Assembly: GCA_009760855.2 (NCBI GenBank)
Contig: WPIO01000006.1
Location: forward strand, 7,282,501-7,343,500
Source of the DNA: Cristatella mucedo
Taxonomy: Eukaryota > Bryozoa > Phylactolaemata > Cristatellidae
Length of the DNA stretch: 61,000 nucleotides
Direction: 5' to 3'
This document shows, in pieces, positions 1 to 36,906 of this stretch. The stretch's first letter is position 1. Each line of letters opens with the position of its first letter. The position numbers were made by a program, and so were the translations under genes. The notes beneath the pieces are model-generated. The model had not been told where the DNA came from. It worked only from the letters and a program-made list of their open reading frames with translations, and made no database searches.

Positions 1-121
1 GTTATTCATCGGTGGGCAGCAGCCATTCCAAGCGGTCAACATTGGCTCCAATGTTCTGAAGACTTCCTTCGAAGTGACTTACAATTCAGGCGTTGATGCT
101 ATCGTTCGAGACTACAAATGA
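1..121 (+). CDS. Terminal exon of an upstream GH3 beta-xylosidase-like paralogue (partial)
   Basis: An open frame read from base 2 gives 39 codons and ends at TGA 119-121. It contains GGQQPFQAVNIGSNVLKTSF and ends VRDYK. This matches the last exon of the complete GH3 gene at 31122-31252, which contains GGQQPFQAIDVGSNVLKASF and ends VKDYK. It is therefore the C-terminal end of a paralogous secreted GH3 enzyme (end of the Fn3-like domain) whose other exons lie before the window. The orientation is the same as the complete gene, so the two form a tandem pair. The acceptor site lies outside the window. Family assignment rests on the paralogue match and is firm; nothing can be said of the rest of this gene. 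Confidence 0.85.
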   Translation, partial: LFIGGQQPFQAVNIGSNVLKTSFEVTYNSGVDAIVRDYK

Positions 122-375
122 CCTGCGGGACTGAGCATGACCCGTGCCCACCTGTATGCAGTTCCTGCATCGTGCTTGCAAACGAGGCAACTGCCTCGTT
201 GGCTCTCAATTCCAGTTACAAAGGTTGCTTGTTTGGGGCTCCCGACCCTAGTCTCTGCCTTGTACCTGTGGCTCACCCCGGTCGAGTGCTGCCATGCTTG
301 CAGCCTCTGGCCGTCTTGTAGCAGCTACTGCTGCACCAGCATCGAAGCCATGACAATTAATGAATGGAATCCACG

Positions 376-381
376 AATAAA
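376..381 (+). promoter_or_regulatory. Candidate polyadenylation signal of the upstream GH3 gene
   Basis: AATAAA lies about 255 bases after the TGA of the upstream GH3 paralogue. It is the first canonical hexamer I see downstream of that stop. Position and motif are the only support. Confidence 0.4.
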
Positions 382-2680
382 TGAATCGACGAATTCCGCG
401 CGAATCTGCTTTTTGTTCGACGTCGCCGGCACCTTGTTGGAACAGATGCAGTCAGCAGCATATCCAGTCAATTGACAATGGCATTATTTCACATTAGATG
501 TCAGCACGTACCCCGTGGGCCAGTGCACACTGCAGGTTCATCCACACTGCCTCACTCAGTCCTTGCACAAGTATGCCTACAACCGTGCATGCATTTCCTT
601 AAATTCTACCCTATGTGCTAATCTTTCTCTTTGATCCGAGCTCTTTTGTTCTCAATCAACTAGATGTCTGGTTTAGTTATTCGTTGCGTAATTCGTCTAG
701 AGCCTGCAAAAGTGATGGGAGTGCTGGAAGTTCCTTTGCTAGGCCGGTATGCGGCATCTCTTTGCCAGTCAATTAAGGGTTACACAACAGCAACTGATTC
801 AGAGATCGGCACGATAAGCCTGCCTCGAGTTGGCAGGTATGCAAATCGCTCACTCCCTCCATAGCAAGGCTCATCGTTCATCATATGTCGGCATTTTCTC
901 TTTGCCCTTGCACAACGACAAATCGCTCGAAGCAGGGCAGCTGCAGATGCTCCGATTCCGTCTTGTCCACACGGTCACGCCTTGCCTAAGATGCCTAGTC
1001 AAGGGCGGGTGATTATTAAGAATAGGCAGTGAATTGGCTTTAGACAGCAAGACCGGATGTGCGCAGCCTCGAACGTTGCCCTGGAGGGGGCGCTACCGGC
1101 GAGTCGTCCAGGGAGCCTGCGGCTGCCTGGCTGTGAGGAAGGTAGGCAGACAGTGGTGGAGCCCAGGGCTTTTTGGGCCATTTGGCTCTAGGGCGGCAGG
1201 CTATTGCCCCCCTAGAGCCGGCGAAGGGGGGGGCATCGACCTGGGCTGCCCCTATATTGGGCCAGGGCAAGAGCGAGGACAGGGTCAGTCTGGTAGGGGC
1301 AGCCACCAACTTCCAGTCGATATGTAACCGTTGAAAGTGAGTCGAATCGACGCCATGATTGTGAGCTCCCCCCCCCCCCGACTGTCGTGGAGTGGCAGCT
1401 TCCGATCGGTTAGAGCTGCCAGCCTTTGCAATCCCAACTGGCAGCTTGGTTAGCCGGCCGGTGGAGTCTGCTTCAGGTCAGCCTTTGTCCAGATTGTGTA
1501 GCCGTGCAGCTGGCAGGGATCTAGCTGCCAATGCTGCCTTTCTGGTACTGGGAAACAGAAGATCCGTGTGACTGAAAACTCGAGGGACGACAATTACAAC
1601 GGCTTGCACGTACTATGTCCGGGATAATAGTACACTGATACTTTCTGTAGCCTGAGTGTGGCTGCTAGTAGCAACTGCTGTCTGAAGGGTGCTAATTTTA
1701 TGCAGCTGCTTGTACAGAAGCAGGTGGGAACATCTTTAGCAAAGATGCAGCAGCAGCATAACAGCAGCCACTAGTGCAGCAGCAGCTGATCCTGCTGCCA
1801 CTGCTGGTGGCTGCCGATGCCACTACCAGCTGCCGCTGCCTCCCCTCAGCTAACTGTGTGCAGTTTCCTTGGAAACTTACGATTAGCCTATGGGGCCTCC
1901 GGTTACTAGGCATTCTGCTGCTACCCAAGTTTAGAAGCAATCTGTGGAGACGTTCGTGGCTGGAGTGTATGAAGCTCTGCATTTGGGATTGTGCAGAGGG
2001 CTGAAGGCATGTGAGTGTGTCCATTGGAACATGAGTGTTGCTAAACACCGACAGGATGGAATCGCCATCGTTTTGGCTTAAAAGTGGGTCGTGTGATGCT
2101 GATTTGCTATGCCACAGGGGTCAGGGCCACTTCTGTGACTGCTTAACAAGGAGCCCTGTTGTTTCGAGTCCTCTCGTGCTAGGAAACTCCATTGGACCTT
2201 TTAAAATCTCTTCCATTGGCTGTCAATATGGCTGACACAGGTATTCACCTTTGCAAAATCGAAACGACTGCTTAGAGTTCGAACTCAACGTGTGTGCATT
2301 TCATCATCGAATACCGCCTCATGTTTGAAACATTTTTTTCTCAGACAGCAGCATGCATTGCCAGTCACGAGTTTGTGGGTTAATCGTCCGAATCGGGTGC
2401 TGCTTTCAACTATAGCAAGCTAAGCTCAGTCACTCGCTTGCTGACCACTTCCTTGCAGCAGTATTTCCAGGTAATGCAATAGGCCTCTACCATTTTTGTC
2501 GCATACGACTGCTGTTGCATTGGCTTGTAATACGAGGTCACGAAACTTTTCTCGTCTGACCTTTTGACTCAGCTTTGCTACTCTCTTTGTCAGTTACTTG
2601 CAGTAAAGTCAGCTGCCAATCGAATTCGAACCGAAAGTAACATTGGCTTTGCCCATGCTACGAAAAGCTATCTAAAAACT
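382..2680. other. Intergenic DNA, no gene recognised
   Basis: Several short open frames exist on both strands, but none has a recognisable domain, splice context or similarity to another part of the window. The stretch includes GC-rich sequence near 1070-1300, a short C run near 1370 and CAG/CTG-rich sequence at about 1690-1860. I see no gene here. Confidence 0.5.
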
Positions 2681-2684
2681 ATGG

Positions 2685-2835
2685 CATCAGCTGATTTAAC
2701 AGCCTTATTTGTATTGCAACAAAAGAGCCTTAACAGCTATCTCCATTACTTTGCCAGTTGGCAATAATAGACCTCTCTCACTGCAGTATTCGAATCCACG
2801 ACCTCAGTCGTGAAGAGCTAGCACCATCACTTCTT
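2685..2835 (-). mobile_element. tRNA-derived SINE, family SINE-2
   Basis: On the minus strand a B-box-like segment (around 2790-2805) is followed by a tail ending in sequence like GGCTGTTAAATCAGC (around 2683-2700). The same arrangement occurs at 39950-40120, 44115-44285 and 58925-59105. The head resembles a tRNA promoter, so this is a polymerase III-type SINE. This copy is diverged. Confidence 0.6.
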
Positions 2836-2839
2836 AGAC

Positions 2840-3525
2840 TATCACTAGATAAGTCACAGCAGCACATTGCCCCTGTTACACTGCAACGCTTGAGCTCTTG
2901 GTCGGTTCCCCAAGCCAGAACCGATCCTCTACAAATCCATTCATATTTGCATGCCAGTATTCTCAGATGTATCAGGTAGGTTCTAGCCTCTCACTTCTAG
3001 GTGGCTGGACTGCTGCTGAACGTCGAATGTGGCTCCTCACTCAGAACTCGTTACCCGGCTCCACGGCAGTTGTTCAAAGGCTGCCATCAGTGTATTGCTG
3101 ACAATTGCCGGTGTAAGACTTGTAATTGGTTTCCATGACAGCTGTGAGCCAGCCCATTTATCATGCCAGGATCTTGGGATGAAATCGTCAAATTTTGATC
3201 CACGTCGTTCATACACAGATTTCAGATGTGAGCAGCCGAAGTTGGCAGAGCGGTCTGACAGGTGATAGCCTCTATATGTGCGCATTGCATCTTCGCATCT
3301 GGAAGTAGAAACGGACGAGCGGGCAGTGGAGGTAAAGCCTGTCGGTGTCAAAAGTAGCCAACGACTGACTGCATCTTCTTCGTGCCGTGGAGAAACTTCC
3401 TTACTCTCAAAACGTTTTCGTTATGAATATAATAGTTGCTGCTGACTGGAAATGATCTCCAGTCCATCCGTACACACTCGCCCCTTGTGCACTCAATGAG
3501 GGGCCTATAATAATAAGATTAGCGT
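2840..3525. other. Intergenic DNA, no gene recognised
   Basis: Unique-looking sequence without a supported exon. Opposing open frames overlap around 3030-3350 but show no domain and no splice sites that make a gene. Confidence 0.4.
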
Positions 3526-3600
3526 TGCGTCTTTTGTATAGCACCCCAAAGAAAATATCCAGGCGCTTTAGAACTCGCTTATTTGGCTCTATGACGAATG
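3525..3600 (-). mobile_element. SINE-1 3' tail remnant
   Basis: Contains the minus-strand form of the SINE-1 tail: TATAGCACCCCAAAG followed by CAGGCGCTTTA. It is too short to show the tRNA-like head. Confidence 0.4.
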
Positions 3601-3793
3601 CGTGCTCATTGAGTCACACAGCGTAAACCCGATTATCCGACTAAACCCTATCAGCACTCGTCGGTCGCGAAGCTGAAGGGTATGACAACTGATCGATCGA
3701 AAGCGATCCTTCGTCGATTAGCAGTGATCAATATCTGTGGAGAGACGCCCACGGCTAGGTAGACTCACCCAGTTCTCCAGCAATCTCGTGTGT

Positions 3794-3795
<2 letters not shown>

Positions 3796-3833
<38 letters not shown>

Positions 3834-4020
3834 CACTTGTCCGTCCTGGCAAGCCAGGCAGCCCATACAAAGCATGAAAGCGACCAGGCTTTCGCGATGT
3901 GAGAACTACAAACGGGCTTTAATTCGCTTGAAGGATGTGCAGGGGAGGTGGAATCGAGGCCTCAGGCTGAGCACGTAAAGGGCTCCAGCAGTCAGAGCCG
4001 AGGTCAGGTCGCATGGAGAT
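3796..4020 (-). mobile_element. Third tRNA-like SINE with ATT-repeat tail (SINE-3)
   Basis: Read on the minus strand, a head with box-like segments (TGACTGCTGGAGCC, then GCCTCGATTCC) is followed by about 120 bases and ends in AAGTGCATTATT and an (ATT)n run at 3796-3832. The end AAGTGCATTATT is also the end of LINE-A copies. I see only one copy here, so the SINE call is tentative. Confidence 0.4.
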
Positions 4021-4056
4021 CAAGAATCTGGTCCGAGACGCTCTTCATTATTGGGT

Positions 4057-4146
4057 TCGTTTGATTTCGTCGTGCGAAATTAACGCAGCGACGCATGCGC
4101 TCTCGTTTTGCTGCCGAGCGGTATCGGGAATCAATTGACCTATACG

Positions 4147-4194
<48 letters not shown>

Positions 4195-4281
4195 CGTATA
4201 GGTCAATTGATTCCCGATACCGCTCGGCAGCAAAACGAGAGCGCATGCGTCGCTGCGTTAATTTCGCACGACGAAATCAAA

Positions 4282-4284
<3 letters not shown>
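4057..4284. repeat. Perfect 228-bp palindrome with (AT)n centre
   Basis: Bases 4057-4170 are the exact reverse complement of 4171-4284. I checked this in ten-base blocks; for instance 4081-4140 is the exact reverse complement of 4201-4260. The middle 42 bases or so are alternating AT. The arms are complex sequence, not simple repeat. It ends about 475 bp before the start codon of the GH3 gene. It may be a foldback element, a cruciform-forming AT-rich palindrome, or an assembly hairpin artefact. The same peptide appears open on both strands here, which is only a result of the symmetry. Confidence 0.95.
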
Positions 4285-4322
<38 letters not shown>

Positions 4323-4371
4323 CATATATACATACATATATACATACATACATATATACATATACATATAT

Positions 4372-4402
<31 letters not shown>
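4284..4402. repeat. (TA)n with interspersed TACATA
   Basis: Simple repeat of alternating TA, interrupted by CATA units, directly after the palindrome. The open frames over it, rich in Tyr and Ile, are artefacts. Confidence 0.95.
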
Positions 4403-4758
4403 ACCACCCAGTGACACAGGAGGCCCTTCGCCAGCAGTTGACCTCTCGACCCGTCAGAGGAGGTTAGTTACCAGGCCCCCCCCCCCCACTTAGCTCCGGA
4501 AGCTCTGCGCCATCCGTGGCTCGTCCGGTTGCCTACCCGCGAGCGATATCTTGCAATTGTGGCGCTACGGCTTAAGAACACTCCCAGCTGTCCCTCTGGC
4601 TGATTGATTGAACTGCTAATGCTTGTTGGCCACAGTTAGATTAGCTAGTGCGACTCTCGACAACTGGAAGCGGCGGCGCGCACGCGCGCGTAGTCTGTCG
4701 GCCCGTCGCGGCAGTGCCGAGCCTCGCAAGAGGCGTCGCGTTCTTTTCTCGTCTACTC

Positions 4759-31252
<26,494 letters not shown>

Positions 31253-31366
31253 CATACTGAGCTGGCTGCCTGCTTACGCTCATTCTCCTCCAATCTTCTT
31301 AGGGGCTCCTCGCCCAGTCGGTCGCACTTGCCTGGGGGTTGAGTAGGCCTACACTTGAGATCTGGC

Positions 31367-31372
31367 AATAAA
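31367..31372 (+). promoter_or_regulatory. Candidate polyadenylation signal of the GH3 gene
   Basis: AATAAA 115 bases after the TAG stop, followed by TG-rich sequence within about 35 bases. Suitable for a short 3' UTR. Confidence 0.6.
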
Positions 31373-31468
31373 TGCTTTTGAGTTACCTGCCTAACGTATT
31401 TGCTTGTGGCTGATGTGCCGTCACCTTTGGCCGTGCTCCTCGTGCAGATCGTCCTTTCATTGTCCCTG

Positions 31469-31568
31469 CAGCTCACCGGCACGTCACAGCTAATCATGGG
31501 TCACAGCTCACCGGCACGTCACAGCTAATCATGGGTCACAGTTAAAAGGCACGTCACAGTTAATCATG
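31469..31568. repeat. 35-bp tandem repeat, nearly three units
   Basis: Two identical units of 35 bases (31469-31503, 31504-31538; core CCGGCACGTCACAGCTAATC) and a third, diverged unit to 31568. Confidence 0.95.
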
Positions 31569-31609
31569 TGGTGTTCTCTTTCTTGCCCAAGAGTACAGCT
31601 GCTTTCATT

Positions 31610-32690
31610 CATTCATTCATCTGTATTTTTCATTCAAACCGTCGGAATCTGCTGCAGCTACTGATAAACTGAATGCTTGCTTTGCCGACATTCGATTTTG
31701 GATATCGGAAAATTTCTTGATACTAAATGACGATGAAACCAAACTGCTGCTCATAGGACACCCTAAGCTTGTGGCTGGATTAAAAGGCTTTGCTCTTCTA
31801 ATAGGTGATGCTGTTGTGCGACCATCACCACGTGCTCGAAATTTAGGTGTCGTCTTCGACAACTGCCTCAATTTTTAAAGTTTCATTCACAAGACTGCTT
31901 GTACAGCTAGCTATCACGTTTGATCCCTATCTAAAATTAGGAGCTGTCTTCCACAGCGGCTTGCAAAAAATTTAGCTTGCTCCTTAGTTCTGTCTCGGCT
32001 TGATTATTGTAATTCCCTTTTGGCTGGGCTACCAAAGAAAGCAACTAGGCTACTGCTGCTGAGTATGAATATGGCTGCAAGGCTAGTCTTCAAGTCCCAG
32101 AGGTTTGAGCATGTCTCCTTTCCTAAAAGAGCTAGGATGGATGCCGGTTGAGCAACAGATACAGAGCAAAGTTCTTACGCTGACCCACAAGGCCTGCCAC
32201 GGCTTGGCTCCTTCGTACCAAGCTGAACTGCTGCATCAGTTTCAGCCTGTTCGTGCCCTCAGGTCCCGTGTGGACAATACATTTGCTGTCCCATTCCTCT
32301 GCTTAAAGACCGTTGGCGACAGAAGCTTTAGCTCTGCAGGTCCTAGACTGTGGAACTCGCTTCCACAAATTCTTACGCAACGACAACTCGACAAAGACAA
32401 CGCAACTACCTCCTACTGCCCCCTATGGTTCATCCTTTTCAGCGGTCCTGAGCTGTTACTTCCATGCCACTCACTACCTCAACTACTCTCCTGACTCTGC
32501 TATGCTTACCTCTTTCTCTTTGTTACGCGCGATGAAGTCTGTTGGCTACCGAATGTGTACCGAAAGCTGCTTAGGCTGTGAGTGCGCTATACAAAACTCT
32601 CCTGCGTAACACCCACATTATCTTTATGGCTTTGTGGAGTTACAGGCAGAGATGCATTACAATACATTGGTAACGTGGAGATCGGTACTA
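31610..32690 (+). mobile_element. LINE-B copy, 5'-truncated and broken
   Basis: Encodes SESAAATDKLNACFADIRF, NDDETKLLLIGHPK and ARNLGVVFD, then after a stop near 31877 and a frameshift LGWMPVEQQIQSKVLTLTHK and GPRLWNSLPQILTQ. This is the part after the reverse transcriptase of a CR1/L2/Jockey-type LINE different from LINE-A. The 3' UTR ends near ACAATACATT at about 32670. It is a pseudogene. Confidence 0.8.
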
Positions 32691-33439
32691 TCAGTCTCTC
32701 CCCACTGCCCCTACGTCTCTGAGCAGCACCATATTTTGTTCCCATGAGGGGTCACCACAGATAACTCTGTTTCACGATGCCATTTTGTTCCAGCCCAGTC
32801 CCCAAGGCAGTGATCAATCAGACTATGCAAATTCAGCACTTGGTTTTCCTGTTTTGACGAGTGCAAACATGCCTGCGTTTTTCCTTTTTAATTGTCCGAT
32901 GCCATTTTGGTCAAGGTCTATGGGGCACTTGTGGTGCTCGTTGGCTGCAGGTCTGCCGGATATTTCAGAGGTCGACATAGGAATTCGGTCACGGCTCTGT
33001 CTCTCTCTCTCTCAGTGGATTTTTTGTCCCTTCCTGCTGTAATTGGTGTCGTATACCCGAAACGTATGCTTGAATTCAGAAAAGTGATGATCAAAGGAGC
33101 AAGAAACGATGAGTTCGTCTGGCGTGCACTCACACTTTCTGGGTGTGCCACTCGCAGGCACGTGCTGGCAGCTTCGAACCAAACAATATAGGCGCCACAG
33201 CAACTCTCAAACTGCTGTCATTAGCTACCTGTCAGTGCCATCTGCCCGTGGTGTTCGAGCAGCAGCACCCCTGTCGTTTGATATGCACACCAGCATAGCA
33301 AGCACTCTCTCTCCCTCTCGTTTGACGATGCTGGAGCCAGGGACAGCACTGAGTGAGCTCCCAGCGGCCCACGTGAGCACAGGCCACGTGGGCGCCTGTT
33401 GAGGCCTGGCCCAGCTGGTGGTCTGCATGAAAATTGCAT

Positions 33440-33496
33440 GAGACCTCGTGCTGCTGCTGCAGACTAGCTGTAGCAGCAGCAGTAGCACGAGGTCTC
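33440..33496. repeat. Short near-perfect hairpin
   Basis: GAGACCTCGTGCT at 33440-33452 pairs with its reverse complement at 33484-33496, and the stem continues into CTG/CAG triplets with one mismatch. The arm is about 21 bases and the loop about 15. Confidence 0.8.
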
Positions 33497-33747
33497 GATC
33501 TGAGCCATGATTGAGAGCTCAAGAAGCCACTCGTGTGGCCTGCATCGCAGGCACGTGCCAATGCACGGGCCAACTCCTAGCGACTGACTCTAGCGAGCCA
33601 AGTTCAGAAGTGCCGTGCTTGTTTTTGAGCACTTTCATCCAGGCAGTGGCCGGGCCAAGTGCTAAATTGACGGCTATGTAAGTCGGGAATTATCTGGTCA
33701 ATATGGCATCATTCTACTTACTAATATTACATCATTTTGCTATAATC

Positions 33748-33900
33748 TATATATATATATAACATAATATATATATATACATATATATATCATAAATATA
33801 ATATAAACACAATATTATTATTATTATATATTATTCTAATTATATTAGAAACATAATATTATAAACATAATAATATTACATCATTCTACTTACTTGTCAT
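33748..33900. repeat. AT-rich low-complexity sequence
   Basis: Runs of TATA, ATAATATTATT and similar units without a clear single period. Confidence 0.8.
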
Positions 33901-34149
33901 TCAAATAAAATGTGAACTCAATGTTGATAAGTGGTGACCGTGAGTTTATGTACAGTATTCGCATGTACCTGGTAGGGTAGCAATCAAGCTGGTCTCGTGC
34001 ACCGACTCGGCAACCAGGGCTTGCCTAGGCGAGGTGCAGTTAGCTGCCCCACTCAGTAGTACTTTCTAGGCCTGTCTGACTGCACTGCCACCAGCGAGGG
34101 CTTCACGACTTTTGTGCCGCTGGATTGGATTGCTCGGCGAAGTGAGTTT

Positions 34150-34410
34150 GAGGGAGAGAGAGAGAGAAACAGACAGAGATAGAGAGATACATGCACAGAG
34201 AGACATACAGACAGAGAGAATGCTGGGCCAGGTGAGGTTGAGAGATAGAGAGAGACAGAGAGAGAGGGGGGAGACAGAGAGAGGAAGAGAGAAAGAAACA
34301 GACAGACAGACAGACAGAGAACGAGAGTCTACTAGACTGCCAGACAGAGAACGAGCCTTGAGACAGATAAAGAGACGGAGATAAAGAGACAGAAAGAGAG
34401 AGAGCAGATA
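34150..34410. repeat. Degenerate GA/GACA-rich sequence
   Basis: Purine-rich repeats of AGAG, ACAG and AGAC type. The frames over it on both strands are low complexity. Confidence 0.85.
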
Positions 34411-34639
34411 TTAGCCATGCTATAAATAGCAAATGCTTCCCCGGCCACTGCTCGCAGTCTTTACTTTCCCCCTGGACTTATTTTGTCTCCCAGGCCGACC
34501 AATAAGGCGAGCAGACACTATCCCGTTCGGATTTTGGTCGGCGAGCAGAATTGGCAGTTGTAGTGCTAGCTCGTCTTCTGCACCGTCAAAGCATTGCAGC
34601 AAGCCTAATCACCAAGGGAACGTCAAGTTTTTGGGAATT

Positions 34640-34785
34640 CGCACAACATAGGCGAAGTATTGCATAATGCACCGCAAGCAACTTAGGCTGTGTGCTACAG
34701 AAAACTCGCATGGATTAATGCACGCTTAATCCTTGTGGCTTGAGGCGTTACAGACGAAGATAAGTTCAAGCATTCGCACATAACG
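34640..34785 (+). mobile_element. LINE-B 3' UTR fragment
   Basis: Matches the 3' UTR of LINE-B at 32540-32660: AGCAACTTAGGCTGTG, CTACAGAAAACTCGCATG, then CTTGTGGCTT and GGCGTTACAGACG. Confidence 0.65.
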
Positions 34786-35599
34786 CTTATGCAAACGGCA
34801 GCTCATAATTCACCGACCCTCAGCAAGTGCACCGTTCAACTGTTGTCGTCCAAAGCGGCCACATTTCACCTATGGTTCTCTGCAGACCGTTGTAAGTGGA
34901 GCCCCTGGATGTACAGAGTGCGGTAAAGCGGCGGGTCGGTTAAGCTCGAGCCAAGCATGAGCTAAGAGAAATAGTCCGAGCCCTGCCCAAGTGCCAGAAC
35001 TCTCTCTCTCTCTCTCTCTCGATGTTACAGCAGCGAGAGCCGCGGAGTGAGCGGAGTTCCATGCACACTGAAAAAGTCGACCCAGTTGCACACTTGTACG
35101 TCACCGCCTGAACAAACCGAACGGCTCATCAGACAGAGCTGCCAGAGTGCAGCAAGTAACTGTAGTAGTAGTAGTGTAGCGAGTAGCTATTGAATGCCTT
35201 CCGTCTGATGCTCTGCTGCTACTCGTCGTCGGCCTCATGCGCGGGCACCATTGCAAGCCACGACGTCGTTGAGCCAGACCGTGCAATGTCAGATGAGGTC
35301 GCTACACATCAATCGGCTACGTTCGCCCAGTAGAAGGTGGAAAGGCTAAGCAGCACTTGCGGCACTTGCCACGTTACGTATAAAGCATGGAAACTTCCAC
35401 ACAATAACCTCGTGGCCTCAAGCGCCCGGGTTCCTTCACAGCCTGCATTGCTGACCTTTGCACTGGATGCCAGACTAAACTTACTCAAACTGAATGACAA
35501 TAAGGTGAGGTTGCCTAGGGTTTGGTATGACGGTTCGCTAGGGAAGGACAAAGCCAAAGTGATCCTCACAAAATTGGAAGCCCTAACCATAATTTTATG

Positions 35600-36535
35600 G
35601 CAATAAAACCAACTTACTAGTTATGGGCAAACCTCGTATGGCCCAGAAGTGACACATTCAAATTGGCTTTCCCAGCATATCTCCTGTAGCATCTACACGA
35701 TATCTAGCTGTCCAGTTCCAAGGCGAACTTTCACTAGATGATCACGTCATCCTCATAGTCAAGGCTGCCTACTTTCAGCTACATAGCATTGCGAAAAGAC
35801 TGGGCCTGCTTAGACAGCAATACCGCATCCAAGTTGGTCTATGCATTAAAGACATCCCGGCTCGACTTCTGTAATTCACTTCGTGCAGGTCTGATGGCCT
35901 GTGCAATTAGATTGCTTAGTTGATAGTAATAATAATAACACTTTTGTTATAGTGCCCCCAGAGAACTCAATCTCTTTCTAGGCATTTTACATTTGCTGCA
36001 AAAGAAGCATGATTTAATGTTTATTGGTAGCGAGCTCAATGACAACAAGCATAGTTGGAGAGAAACTCTGCAGACGGCGGCACAGTTGCTACATTACACC
36101 GCATCTTGCCGACCTGCGCTGGCTCCCAATCAAGCAGCGCATGTACTTCAAGGTTCAGCCGTTCTGACTTTTTAAGGTCCCTTCATTGTTTGGCCTCAGC
36201 CTACCTATCAGAGCTACTCCCCCCCAACCAGGCCAAGCGTCGTACGCCACGACGTACGCCACTCTTCTTTCTCAAATTGCGTTTAGCTTAAATTAAATTT
36301 AATTTATTAAACATAATTTAATTTAGCTAAGCCTCGAAATAATCTGAAATCGTCTGTAGAGCATCGCTTCTGTCCGAAGGCTCCCGCAGCTTGGAACTCA
36401 CTGCGGACTGACGTTGCAACATCTGGCTAGACATTTGACATGCTTCCTTTTCAGCTAGCCTAGAATGAGATTTAGCTTTCCTCTGGAAGCATACAAGCGT
36501 TTTCTCACGAGTATTATTATTACTACTGAGTCGCC
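35600..36535 (+). mobile_element. Decayed LINE-A copy with nested LINE-A piece
   Basis: Plus-strand LINE-A sequence (AAACCAACTTACTAGTTATG then TCGACTTCTGTAATTCACTT) is interrupted at about 35924-36060 by a minus-strand LINE-A tail, then resumes with CGACCTGCGCTGGCTCCCAA. An AT-rich insertion lies near 36290-36330. Broken in all frames. Confidence 0.75.
35924..36060 (-). mobile_element. LINE-A 3' end nested in an older LINE-A
   Basis: ATT tail, hairpin (CTCTTTCTAGGCATTTTACA) and start of the 3' UTR on the minus strand. Confidence 0.8.
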
Positions 36536-36906
36536 CTAGCACAAATTAATGTATCACGCGTGCACTTGCACAACGACACTATTTTCAAAAGGTTTCGCAC
36601 AATGTGCACATTTCTCTCAACTTGATTTCTGAACAAGCCTATCCCTCGAACGCCTACTCAAAGGCATGCTCACAGAACAACTTACTCATGGTGACACTCG
36701 TCAAGAAACTTGCCCGCAGTGCTTTTATGTATCCAGTTCACATTAATTCAGCAGACATAGAAAAACCACGGCTACGCAATCGGTGGTCTGGACGCCAAAA
36801 TTCGCGCTCGCACACACTTCGATGTAGGATAATGGGCAAGCTGGATTAACGGATTACATGTTACGAACCTTGTGGGGACAACACGTGATGCATCGTCCAG
36901 CTATCC

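Larger units (their letters stand above)
32691..34630. other. Intergenic DNA, no gene recognised
   Basis: Overlapping short frames at 32.8-33.6 kb carry no known motif. Contains a hairpin (33440-33496), AT-rich sequence (33740-33900) and GA-rich sequence (34150-34410). No supported gene. Confidence 0.5.

Noticed and set aside
1040-1327. Overlapping GC-rich frames near 1.1-1.3 kb as an exon
   Set aside because: Frames are open on both strands because of base composition. No domain or splice pattern.
4048-4467. Identical peptide ([15 protein letters not shown]...) open on both strands
   Set aside because: It is a direct result of the perfect palindrome and the TA repeat. There is no evidence of a gene.
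4648-4758. Upstream in-frame extension of GH3 exon 1
   Set aside because: It has no ATG and would place an Arg-rich stretch before the signal peptide. The ATG at 4759 is preferred.
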